Positions 13,150 to 24,975 of a stretch of 64,000 bases of DNA are shown in pieces (the stretch's first letter is position 1; each line of letters starts with the position of its first letter). The notes under the pieces were generated by a model, which ran no database searches, had not been told where the DNA came from, and saw nothing but the letters and a program-made list of their open reading frames with translations. The position numbers and the translations under genes are program-made. The DNA comes from Aristolochia californica (Eukaryota > Streptophyta > Magnoliopsida > Piperales > Aristolochiaceae): the NCBI GenBank assembly GCA_029961685.1, contig JARWKL010000008.1, positions 23,757,119 through 23,821,118 on the forward strand, given 5' to 3'.

Positions 13150-14201
13150 AAAGGGGTAGGCGGGGGATTTTTATATGAGTGTTGACTCCCAATCCATAAG
13201 TCATTTCTTACAAAAAAAATAGCCCGTTACACATGAGAAATCTCTTTACAATCATCCATGATTGTTGGGTTAGCTTTTTGTAAATGGGCAAAATAATGGC
13301 TTGTTTGACTCGGGTCAAAATCCCACTGCTTGCTCACTTGATAATTTAATGAGCATTTGTTATTCTCTGTAAAAGGTTTCGATCGATAAGTCATTTGCAT
13401 CTTTAACATGTTTCAACCATGCATATCCATATTTAAAACATCTGTAGATTTAAATCTCTTTCTTATAAAATACCAAGCTATAAGGATTGAACTAGTGGAA
13501 TTTCCCAAACTTGCATAACAAAACTTTTGGGTTGATTTGTGGTTTGTGAATAAATTTTGTTTACTTACATTGTTATTGTTTAAAATTTTTCCATGCATAA
13601 ACTCTAAAATTTTCACTTTGGTTTGATCTATTTGCGTTTTTATCAAAATTGTTTACGAGATGAAGAGAAAGTGAAAACTCTAGTTTTGATTTAAGAAAAA
13701 AGTATAAATTTAAAATTGAAATGAACAAAAGTAGAGAGATTAATCCAAAAAGTTTATGTATTTTTTTTGGATTTTAAACTCTTTCTAGTTTTTATATATT
13801 GGGTTTTGCAATCGTTGGAAAAAGGGGGAGGCAGAGGATGTTTAAATGAGTGTTGACTCCCAATCTATAAGTCTTTTCTTAAAAAAACATATCCCGTTAT
13901 GCATGATAAATCAATTTACAATCATCCATGATTGTTGGGTCAGCTTTTTGTAAATGGGAAAAATAATGGCTTGTTTGACTCAGGTAAATATCCACCGCAC
14001 GCTCATTTGAGAATTTAATGAGCATTTGTTATTCTCTTTAAAAGGTTTGGATCCATAGGTCATTTGCATCTTTAACAAGTTTCTAGCATGCATATCCATA
14101 TTTAAAACATGTGTAGATTTAAATTACTTTCTTATAAAATTCCAAGCTATTAGGGTTGAACTAGTGGAATTTCCCTTACTTGGATTACAAAATTTTTTTG
14201 G

Positions 14202-14594
14202 TCATTTGTGCTGTGTGAATAAATTTTCTTTACTTATATTTTCTATTGTTTTAAATTTTTTCCATGCATGAACTCTAAAATTTTCACTTCGTTGTGATCT
14301 ATTTGCGTTTTTATCAAAATTGTTTACGAGACGAAGGGAAAGTGAAAACTCAAGTTTTGATTTAAGCAAGAAGTATACATCTAAAATGGAAATGCACAAA
14401 AGTGGAGAGAGATAATTCAAAAAAGTGTCTAAAATTTTTGGCGATCGTAAACTCTTTCTAGTTTTTTTATATTTGGTTTCACAATCATTTGGAAAAGGGA
14501 GAGGCAGAGGATTTTTGACCGAGTGTTGACTACCAATCCGTAAGTCTTTTCTTCCAAAAATATAGCCAGTTACGTATGATAAATTACTTTCCAA
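14202..14594 (-). other. Longest recurrent minus-strand open frame; not called as a gene
   Basis: A 130-codon open frame spans most of the G-rich tract and the AT-rich part of the unit in reverse. Comparable frames with clearly related translations recur in other units (for example 6533-6907, 33812-34150, 45033-45371 and 49885-50253), and a second 60-codon frame recurs over the unit boundary (for example 3716-3898, 19575-19757, 61640-61822). The frames start and stop at different places in different units, are broken by frameshifts and stops in most, show low-complexity Pro, Phe, Lys and Ser content, and have no domain I recognise. They are explained by shared descent of a stop-poor repeat. 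Possible transcripts of the satellite would be non-coding. Confidence 0.75.
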
Positions 14595-16041
14595 TCATCT
14601 ATGATTGTTTGGTCAGCTTTTTGTAAATAGGCAAAATAATGGCTTGTTTGACTCGGGTAAATATCCCACTGCACGCTCACTTGAGAATTTAATGAGCATT
14701 TGTTATTCTCTTTAAAAGGTTTGGATCCAAAGGTTATTAGCATCTTTAACATGTTTCAAGCATGCATATCCATATTTAAAACATGTGTTGATTTAAATCT
14801 CTTTCTTACAAAATTCCAAGCTAATAGGGTTGAACTAGTGGAATTTCCCAAACTTGGATAACAAAACTTTTGTGTCATTTGTGGTGTGTGAATAAATTTT
14901 CTTTACTTCCATTTGTTATTGCTTTAAAATTTTTCATTGCATAAACTCTTAAATTTTCACTTCGTAGTGATCTTTTTTCCTTTTTATAAAAATTGTTTAC
15001 GAGATGATGGGAAAGTGGAAACTCAAATTCGGATTTAAGAAGGAGTTTACACATAAAATGGAAATGTACAAATGTAGAGAGAGATAATTCTAAAACGTGT
15101 CTCTAATTTTTAGGGATTGTAAACTCTTTCTTGTTTTTATATATTGGGCTTCGCAATTGTCAGGAATAGGGGTAGGAGGGAGATTTTTTGCTGAGTGCTG
15201 ACTCTCAATCCATAAGTCATTTCGTATAAAAATATAGCCCGTTACGCATGAGAAATCACTTTACAATCCATCCATGATTGTTGGGTCAGCTTTTTGTAAA
15301 TGGGCAAAATAATGGCTTGTTTTAATCGGGTAAAAATCCCATCGCACGCTCACTTGAGAATTTAATGAAAATTTGTTATGATCGTTAAAAGCTTTGGATC
15401 CATAGGTCATTTTAATTTTTAAAATGTTTCAAGCATGCATATCCATATTTAAAACATGTGTAGATTTAATTCTCTTTCTTATAAAATTCAAAGCTATTAG
15501 GGTTGAACTAGTGGTATTTCCAAAATTGGGATAACAAAACTTTTGGGTTCATTTGTGGTGTGTGAATTAATTTTATTTACTTACATTTGTTATTGTTTTA
15601 AATTTTTTCCAAGCATAAACTCTAAAATTTTCACTTCGTTGTGATCTATTTTCGTTTTTATCAAAATTGTTTACAAGCTGAAGAGAAAGTGAAAACTCAA
15701 GTTTTGATTTAAGAAAAAAGTTTACATCTAAAATGGAAATGAACAAATGTAGAGAGAGATAATTCCAAAAAGTGTCTGTAATTTTTTGGGATTCTAAACT
15801 CTTTCTAGTTTTTATATATTGGGTTTCACAATCGTAAGGAAAAGGGGGAGGCGGAGGATATTTAACAAAGCATTGACTCCAAATCCATAACTCATTTCTT
15901 ACTAAAATATAGCCCGTTACGCATGTAAATCACTTTACAATCATCCTTAATTGTTGGGTCAACTTTTTGTAAATAGGCAAAATAATGGCATGTTTGACTC
16001 GGGTAAATATCCCACTACATGCTCATTTTAGAATTTAATGA

Positions 16042-17678
16042 GCATTTGTTATTCTCTTTAAAAGGTCTGGATTTAAATGGTTTGGATCCATAGGTCATTT
16101 GCATCTTTAACATGCTTCAAGCCTGCATATCAATATTTAAAACATGGGTAGATTTAAATCTATTTCTTATAAAATTCCAAGCTATTAGGGTTGAACTAGT
16201 GGAATTTCCCAAACTTGGATAACAAAACTTTTGTGTTCATTTGTGGTGCGTGAATAAATTTTCTTTACTTACATTTATTATTGTTTAAAAATTTTTCCAC
16301 TCATAAACTCTAAAATTTTCACTTCGTTGCAATATATTTCCTTTGGTATCAAAATTGTTTACGAAATGAAGGGAAAGTGAAAACTCAATTTTTTATTTAA
16401 GAAAAAAGTATACATCTTAAATGGAAATGCACAAATGTAGAGAGAGATAGTTCCAAAATGTGTCTGTAATTTTTAGGGATTGTAAACTCCTTCATGTTTT
16501 TAAATATTGGGTTTCACCATCGTCGGGAAAAGGGGGAGACGGAGGATTTTTAACTGGGTGTTGACACCTAATCCATATGTCATTTATTACAAAAATATAG
16601 CCCTTTACACATCACAAATCACTTTACAATCATCTATGTTTGTTGGGTCAGCATTTTTTAAATGGGCAAAATAATGGCTTGTTTGACTCGGGTAAATATC
16701 CCACCGCACGCTCACTTGAGAATTTAATGAGCATTGGTTATTCTCCTTAAAAGGTTTGGATCCACAGGTCATTTGCATCTTTAACATGTTTCAAGCATGC
16801 ATATCCATATTTAAAACACGTGTAGATTTAAATCGTTTTCTTATAAAATTCCAAGCTATTAGTGTTGAACATGTGGAATTTCGCAAACTTGGTTAACAAA
16901 ACATTTGTGTTCATTTGTGGTGTGTGAATAAATTTTCTTTACAGACATTTGTTATTGTTTTAAATTTTTTCCATGCATAACCTCTAAATTTTCACTTCGT
17001 TGTGATCTATTTGCCTTTTGATCAAAATTATTCACGAGATGAAGTGAAAGTAAAAACTCAAGTTTTGATTTAAGAAAAAAGTATACACCTAAAATGCAAA
17101 TGTACAAATGTAGAGAGAGATAATTCCAAAACGTGTCTTTAAGTTTTAATGATTGTAAACTCTTTCTAGTTTATTGATATTGGGCTTCGCAATCGTCGAG
17201 AAAGGGGGGAGGCTGGGGATTTTTAACTGAGTGTTGACTACCAATCCATAAGTTATTTCTTAAAAAAATATAGCCCATTATGCATGAGAAATCACTTCAC
17301 AATCATCCATGATTGTTGGGTAAGCTTTTTCTAAATGGGCAAAATAATGGTTTGTTTGACTTGGGTAAATATCCCACCGCACACACATTTGAGAATTTAA
17401 TGAGCTTTTGTTATTCTCTTTGAAAGGTTTGGATCATAGATCATTTGCATCTTTAACATGTTTCAAGCATGCATATCCATATTTAAAACATGTGTAGATT
17501 TAAATCTCTTTCTTATAAAATTCCAAGCTATTAGGGTTGAACTAGTCGAATTTTCCAAACTTGCATAACAAAACTTTTGTGGTCATTTGTGGTGTCTGAA
17601 TAAATTATCTTTACTTACATTTGTTATTGTTTTAAATTTTTTCCTTGCATAAACACTAATATTTTCATTTCACTGTGA
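16042..17678 (+). repeat. 1.64 kb segmental tandem duplication, copy 1
   Basis: This segment holds units 16084 and 16758 and a truncated unit from 17431. It begins GCATTTGTTATTCTC and carries a diagnostic 15-bp insert before the landmark, GGTCTGGATTTAAATGG. Further markers are GGTATCAAAATTG near 16345, CATCTATGTTTGTTGGG near 16630 and GGATCATAG at 17431. The same ordered markers recur 1636-1639 bp further on. At the right end the third unit stops in TTTCACTGTGA and jumps back to GCATTTG, the joint sharing TGA. Confidence 0.9.
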
Positions 17679-19308
17679 GCATTTGTTATTCTCTTTAAAA
17701 GGTCTGGATTTAAATGGTTTGAATCCATAGGTCATTTGCATCTTTAACATGTTTCAAGCATGCATATCCATATTTAAAATATGTGTAGATTTAAATCTCT
17801 TTCTTATAATATTCCAAGCTATTAGGGTTGAACTAGTCGAATTTCCCAAACTTGGATAACAAAACATTTGTGTTCATTTTTGGTGTGTGAATAAATTTTC
17901 TTTACTTACATTTTTTTTTGTTTTTAATTTTTTCCTTGCATAAACTCTAAAATTTTCACTTTGTTGCGATATATTTGCCTTAGGTATCAAAATTGTTTAC
18001 AATATGAAGGGAAAGTGAAAACTCAATTTTTTTATTTAAGAAAACATTATATATCTTAAATGGAAATGCACAAATGTAGAGAGAGATAATTTCAAAGTGT
18101 GTCTGTAATTTTTAGGGATATTATACTCTTTCTTGTTTTTATATATTGGGTTTTAGCATCGTTGGGAAAAGGGGGGGACGGAGGATTTTTAACTGGGTGT
18201 TGACTCCTAATCCATAAGTCATTTCTTACAAAAATATAGCCCTTTACGCATGACAAATCACTTTAAAATCATCTATGTTTGTTGAGTATGTTTTTGTAAA
18301 TGGGCAAAATAATGGCATGTTTGACTCGGGTAAATATCCCACCGCACGCTCACTTGAGAATTTAATGAGCATTGGTTTTTCTCTTTAAAAGGTTTGGATC
18401 CACAGGTCATTTGCATCTTTAACAAGTTTCAAGCATGCATATCCATATTTAAAACACGGGTAGATTTAAATCGTTTTCTTATAAAATTCCAAGCTATTAT
18501 TTTTGAACATGTGGAATTTTGCAAACTTGGTTAACAAAAAATTTGTGTTCATTTTCTGTGTGTGAATAAATTTTCTTTACTAACATTTGTTATTGTTTTA
18601 AATTTTTTCCATGCATAACCTCAAAAATTTTCACTTCGTTGTGATCTATTTGCCTTTTGATCAAAATTATTCACGAGATGAAGGGAAAGTGAAAACTCAA
18701 GTTATGATTTAAGAAAAAAGTATACACCTAAAATGGAAATGTACAAATGTAGAGAGAGATAATTCCAAAACGTGTCTTTAATTTTTAGGGATTGTAAACT
18801 CTTTCTAGTTTTTATGTAGTGCGCTTTGCAATCGTCGAGAAAGGAGGGAGGCTGAGGATTTTTAACTGAGTGTTGACTACCAATCCATAAGTCATTTCTT
18901 AAAAAAAATAGCCCGTTATGCATGAGAAATCACTTCACAATCATCCATGATTGTTGGGTCAGCTTTTTCTAAATGGGCAAAATAATGGTTTGTTTGACTC
19001 GGGTAAATATCCCACCACAAACACACTTGAGAATTTAATGACCTTTTGTTATTCTCTTTGAAAGGTATGGATCATAGGTCATTTGCATCTTTCACATGTT
19101 TCAAGCATGCATATCCATATTTAAAACATGTGTAGATTTAAATCTCTTTCTTATAAAATTCCAAGCTATTAGGGTTGAACTAGTCGAATTTTCCAAATTA
19201 AAACTTTTGTGGTCATTTGTGGTGTGTGAATAAATTATCTTTACTTACATTTGTTATTGTTTTAAATTTTTTCCTTGCATAAACTCTAATATTTTCATTT
19301 CGCTGTGA
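17679..19308 (+). repeat. 1.64 kb segmental tandem duplication, copy 2
   Basis: Second copy of the preceding segment: the GGTCTGGATTTAAATGG insert at about 17701, landmarks at 17720, 18396 and 19069, GGTATCAAAATTG near 17984, TATGTTTGTTGAG near 18272. Where copy 1 breaks off, this copy continues normally into TCTATTCTCC at 19309, showing which copy keeps the original right flank. The copies differ at scattered bases and small indels, so the event is not the most recent in the array. Confidence 0.9.
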
Positions 19309-22300
19309 TCTATTCTCCTTTGTTATCAAAGTTCTTTACGAGATGAAGGGACACTCAAGTTTTGATTTAAGAAAAAAGTATACATCTAAAATGGAAATGC
19401 ACAAAGGTAGAGAGAGATAATTCCAAAAAGTGTCTGTAATTTTTAGGGATTGTAAACTCTTTCTAGTTTTTATATATTGGGTTTCACAATCGTCGGGAAA
19501 AGGGGGAGATGGGGGATTTTTAACTGAGTGTTGACTCCTAATCCCTAAGTCATTTCTTACAAAAATATAGCCCTTTACGCATGACAAATCACTTTACAAT
19601 TGTCTACGTTTGTTAGGTCAACTTTTTGTAAAAGGGAAAAATAATGGCTTGTTTGACTCGGGTAATTATCCCACCGCACGCTCACTTGAGAATTTAATGA
19701 GCATTTGTTATTCTCTTTAAAAGGTTTGGATCCACAGGTCATTTGCATCTTTAACATATTTCAAGCATGCATATCCATATTTAAGACATGTGTAGATTTA
19801 AATCTTTCTTATAAAATTCCGAGCTATTAGGGTTCTACTAGAGGAATTTCCCAAAGTTGGAAAACAATACATTTGTGTTCATATGTGGTGTGTGAATAAA
19901 TTATATTTTCGTACATTTGTTATTGTTTTAAATTTTTTCCATGGATGAACTCTAAAATTTTCACTTTGTTATGATCTATTTGCCTTTTGATCAATATTAT
20001 TTACGAGATGAAGGGAAAGTGAAAACTCAAGTTTTGATTTAAGAAAAATGAATACATGTAAAATGGAAAAGAAAAAATATAGAGAGCAAAAATTCTAAAA
20101 ATATTTGTAATTTTTAGGGATTATAAAACCTTTCTAGTTTTTATATATATTGCGCTTCACAATCATTGAGAAAAGGGGGAGGAGAGGGATTTTTAACTCA
20201 GTGTTGACTCCAAATCCATAAGTCATTTAGTACAAAAATATAGCCCGTTATGCATGAGAAATCACTTTACAATCATCCATGATTGTTGGGTCAGCCTTTT
20301 GTAAATGGGCAAAATAATGGCTTGTTTAACTCGGGTAAATATCCTACTGCACGCTCACTTGAGAATTTAATGAGCATTTGTTATTCTCTTTAAAAGGTTT
20401 TGATCCATAGGTCATTGGCATCTTTAACATGTTTCAAGCATGCATATCCATATTTAAAATATGTGTAGATTTAAATCTCTTACTTATAAAATTCCAAGCT
20501 ATTAGGGTTGAACTAGTTGAATTTCCCAAACTTGGATAACAAAACTTTTGTGTTCATTTTTGGTGTGTGAATAAATTTTCTTTACTATAATTTTTTATTG
20601 TTTTTAATTTTTTCCTTGCATAAACTCTAAAATTTCATTTCGTTGTGATCTATTTGTCTTTGTTATCGAAATTGTTTACGAGATGAAGGGAAAGTGATAA
20701 CTCAAGTTTTGATTTAAGAAAAAGTATACATCTAAAATGGAAATGCACAAAAGTAGATAGAGATAATTCTAAAAAGTTTCTATAATTTTTAGGGATTGTA
20801 AACTCTTTCTAGTTTTTATATATTTGGTTTCACAATCGTCGGGAAAAGGGGGAGACGGGGGATTTTTAACTGAGTGTTGACTCCCAATCCAAAAGTCATT
20901 TCTGACAAAAATTTATCTGTTACCCATGACAAATCACTTTAAAATCATCTATGATTGTTAGGTCAACTTTTTGTAAATGGGCAAAATAATGGCTTGTTTG
21001 ACTCGGGTAAATATCCCACCGCATGCTCACTTGAGAATTTAATGAGCATTTCTTATTCTATTTAAAAGATTTGGATCCACAAGTCATTTGCATCTTTAAC
21101 ATGTTTCAAGCATGCATGTCCATATTTAAAATATGTGCGGATTACGATAACTTTCTTTTAAAATTCCAAGCTATGGGTTGAACTAGTCGAATTTCCCAAA
21201 CTTGGACAACAAAACTTTTGTGTTCATTTGTGGTGTGTGAATCAATTTTCTTTACTTACATTTTTTATTGTTTAAAATTTTTTCCATGCATAAATTCTAA
21301 AATTTTCACTTCGTTGTGATCTATTTGCCCTTTGATCAAAATTGTTCACAAGATGAAGGGAAAGTGAAGACTCAAGTTTTGATTTAAGAAAAAATTATAC
21401 CTCTAAAATGGAAATGCACCAATGTAGAGAGAGATAATTCCAAAAAGTGTCTATAATTTTCAGAGATTGTAAACTCTTTCTAGTTTTTGTATATTGGGCT
21501 TCACAATCATCGGGAAAAGGGAGAAGCGAGGGATTTTTAACTAAGTGTTGACTCACAATCCATAAGTCATTTCTTTAAAAAATATAGCTTGTTACGCATG
21601 AGAAATTACTTTACAATCATCCATAATTGTTGGGTCAGATTTTGTGAATGGGCAAAATAATGACTTGTTTGACTCAGGTAAATATCCCACCACACGCTTA
21701 CTTGAGAATTTAATGAGCATTTGTTACTCTCATTAAAAGGTTTGGATCCTTTGCTCATTTGCATCTTTAACATGTTTCATGCATATATGTCCATATTTAC
21801 AACAATTGTAGGTTTAAATCCCTTTCTTATAAAATTCCTAGCTATTAGGGTTGAACAAGTAGAATTTCCCAAACTTGGATCAGAAAACTTTTGTGTTCAT
21901 TTGTGGTGTGTGAATAAATTTTCTTTACTTACATTTGTTATTGTTTTATATTCTTTCTATTCATAAACTCTAAAATTTTCACTTCGTTGTGATCTATTTG
22001 CCTTTGTTATCAAAATTTTTTACGAGATGAAGGGAAAGTGAAAACTCAAATTTTGATTTAAAATACAATTATACATCTAAAATGGAAATGCACAAATGTA
22101 GAGAGAGTTAATTCCAAAAAGTGTCTGTAATTTTTAGGGATTGTAAACTCTTCTAGTTTTTATGTATTGGGTTTCACAATAGTCGGGAAAAGGGGAGACA
22201 TGGGATTTTTAACTTAGTGTTGACTCCCAATCCATAAGTCATTTATTACAAAATTATAGCCCATTACGCATGAAAAATCACTTTACAATCATCTATGATA

Positions 22301-24185
22301 GTTGGGTCAGCTATTTGTAAATGGGCAAAATAATGGTTTGTTTGACTCAGGTAAGTATCCCACCGCACGCTTACTTGAGAATTTAATGAGCATTTGATAT
22401 TCTCTTAAAAAGGTTTGGATCCATAGGTCATTTGCATCTTTAACATGTTTGAAGCATGCACATCCATATTTAAAACATGTGTAGATTTAAATCCCTTTCT
22501 TATAAAATTCCAAGTTATTAGGGTTGAACTTGTGGAAGTTCCCAAGCTTGGTTAACAAAATATTTGTGTTCATTTGTAATGTGTGAATAAATTTTCTTTA
22601 CTTACATTTTTTATTGTTTTAAATTTTTTCCATGCATAAACTCTAAAATATTAACTTCATTGTGATCTACTTGCCTTTGTTATCAAAATTGTTTCAAGAT
22701 GAAGGGAAAGTGAAAACTCAAGTTTTCTATTAAGAAAAAAGTATACATCTAAAATGGAAATTCACAAATGTAGAGAGAGATAATTCCAAAAAGTGTTTGT
22801 AATTTTTAGGGATTCTAAACTCTCTCTAGTTTTTAAATATTGGGTTTAGAAATCGTCGAAAAAAATGGAAGGCGGGGGATTTTTAACTGAGTGCTAACTC
22901 CCAATCCATAAGTCATTTTTTACAAAAATATAGCCCATTACACATGATAAATCAATTTACAATCATCCATCATTGTTGGGTCAGCTTTTTGTAAATGGGC
23001 AAAATAATGTCTTGTTTGACTCGGGTAAATATCCCGCCGCACGCTCATTTGAGAATTTAATGAGCATTTGTTATTCTCTTTAAAAGGTTGGATCCACAGG
23101 TCATTTGTATCTTTAACATGTTTCAATCATGCATATCCATATTTAAAACATGTGTAGATTCAAATCTCTTTCTTATAAAATTCCGAGCTATTAGGGTTGA
23201 ACATGTGGAATTTCCCAAACTTGGTTAACAAAACACTTGCGTTCATTTTTGGTGTGTGAATAATTTAAATTACTTACATTTGTTATTGTTTTAAACTATT
23301 TCCTTGCATAACCTCTAAAATATTCATTTCATTGTGATGTATTTGCCTTTTCATCAAAATTATTTACATGACGAAGGGAAAGTGAAAACGTAAGTTTTGA
23401 TTTAAGAAAAAAGTATACATCTAAAATCTAAATGCACAAATGTAGAGAGAAATAATTCCAAAAAGTGTCAGTAATTTTTAGGGATTGTAAACTCTTACTA
23501 GTTTTTATATATTGGGTTTGGCAATCGTCGGGAAAAATGGGAGACGGGGGACTTTTCACTGAGTGTTGACTCCCAATCCATAAGTCATATCTTACAAAAA
23601 TATAGCCGTTACACATGATAAATGACTTTATAATCATCCAAGATTGTTGGGTCAGCTTATTGTAAATGGGCGAAATAATGGCTTGTTTCACACTGATAAA
23701 TATCCCACCCACACCCACTTGAGAGTTTAATGAGGATTTGTTATTCTCTTTAAAAGGTTTTGATCCATAGGTCATTTGCATCGCTTACTTGTTTCAAACA
23801 TGCATATCCATATTTAAAACATGTGTGGATTTAGATCTCTTTCGTTTAAAATTCCAAGCTACTAGGGTTGAACTAGTGGAATTTCAAAAACTTGGATAAA
23901 AAAACTTTTGAGTTCATTTGTGGTGTGAATACATTTTCTTTACTTAAATTTTTTATTGTTTTAAAATTTTCCATGCATAAACTCTAAATTTTTTACTTCG
24001 TTGTGATCTATTTGCCCTTTGATCAAAATTGTTTATGAGTTGAAGGGAAAGTGAAGAATAGAGATTTGAATTAAGAAAAAAGTATACATCTAAAATGGAA
24101 ATTCTCAAATGTAGATAGTAATAATGCTAAAAAGTGTCTGTAATTTTTAGGGATTGTAAACTCTTTCTTGTTTTTATATATTGGG

Positions 24186-24202
24186 TTTCGCAATCGTCGG
24201 GA
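24186..24202 (+). other. CENP-B-box-like motif
   Basis: TTTCGCAATCGTCGGGA, the consensus form of the motif, agrees with NTTCGNNNNANNCGGGN at TTCG and CGGG with exact spacing; the central A is C. It is immediately followed by AAAAGGGGGAGG. Confidence 0.45.
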
Positions 24203-24956
24203 AAAGGGGGAGGTGGGGGATTTTTAACTGAGTGTTGACTCCCAATCCAAAAGTCATTTCTGACAAAAATATAGCCCGTTACGCATGACAAATCAGTTTA
24301 CAATCATCTATGCTTGTTGGGTCAACTTTTTGTAAATGGGCAAAATATTGCCCTGTTTGACTCGGGTAAATATCCCACTGCACTCTCACTTGAGAATTTA
24401 ATGAGCATTTGTTATTCTGTTTAAAAGTTTTGAATCCACAATTCATTTGCATATTTAACATGTTTCAAGCATGCATATCCATATTTAAAACATGTGTAGA
24501 TTTAAATCTCTTTCTTATAAAATTCAGAGCAATTAGGGTTGAACTAGTGGAATTTCCCAAAGTTGGATAACAATACATTTGTGTTCATTTGTGGTGTGTG
24601 AATCAATTTTATTTACATACAATTGTTATTGTTTTAAATTTTTTCCATGCATAAACTCAAAAATTTTCACTTTGTTATGATCTATTTGCCTTTTTATCAA
24701 TATTATTTATGAATGAAGGGAAAGTGAAAGCTCACGTTTTGATTTAAGAAAAAAAGTATACATCTAAAATGGAAAAGCACAAATGAAGAGAGAGATAATT
24801 CCAAAAAGTATCTGTAATTTTTAGGGATTGTAAACTCTTTCTGGTTTTTATATAATGTTTTTGGCAATCGTCGGGAAAAATGGGAGGAGGAGGATTTTTA
24901 ACTCAGTGTTCACTCCAAATCCATAAGTCCTGGCATGCAAAAATATAGCCCGTTAC

Positions 24957-24975
24957 GTATGATAATTGGGAAAAA
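24957..24975 (+). other. ~43 bp deletion removing the hairpin palindrome
   Basis: GTATGATAA is joined to TTGGGAAAAATAATGG, so the segment that normally holds AATCACTTTACAATCATC, the rest of the hairpin and GTCAGCTTTTTGTAAA is gone. The unit 24432-25061 is 630 bp. It is one of the few units without the 18-bp palindrome. Confidence 0.8.

Larger units (their letters stand above)
9346..16041 (+). repeat. Trimeric higher-order repeat block (~2.01 kb period)
   Basis: Landmarks are at 9346, 10020, 10694, 11370, 12043, 12705, 13380, 14049, 14723 and 15396. Two independent markers recur every third unit. GGGCTTCGCAA with GGGGTAGG occurs near 11130, 13131 and 15147. GAAATGAACAAA occurs near 11710, 13723 and 15740. 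The trimers are therefore 10694-12704, 12705-14722 and 14723-16757. The GGGCTTCG marker appears once more near 17190, again three units on, so the trimer register runs into the next block. Copies have drifted, so this is an old or weakly homogenised higher-order repeat. Confidence 0.75.
16042..22417 (+). repeat. Dimeric higher-order repeat block (~1.34 kb period)
   Basis: Two unit types alternate. One carries GACAAATCA in the region before the hairpin and GGATCCACA at the next landmark (landmarks 16758, 18396, 19728, 21073). The other carries GAGAAATCAC (near 17286, 18924, 20257 and 21600) and usually a CTTCGCAATC or CTTCACAATC variant in the GC-rich motif. Spacing is 1332-1355 bp, except 1636-1638 bp where the segmental duplication adds a partial unit. 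The alternation fades after about 22.4 kb, although ACA-type landmarks recur at 23090 and 24432. Confidence 0.7.
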
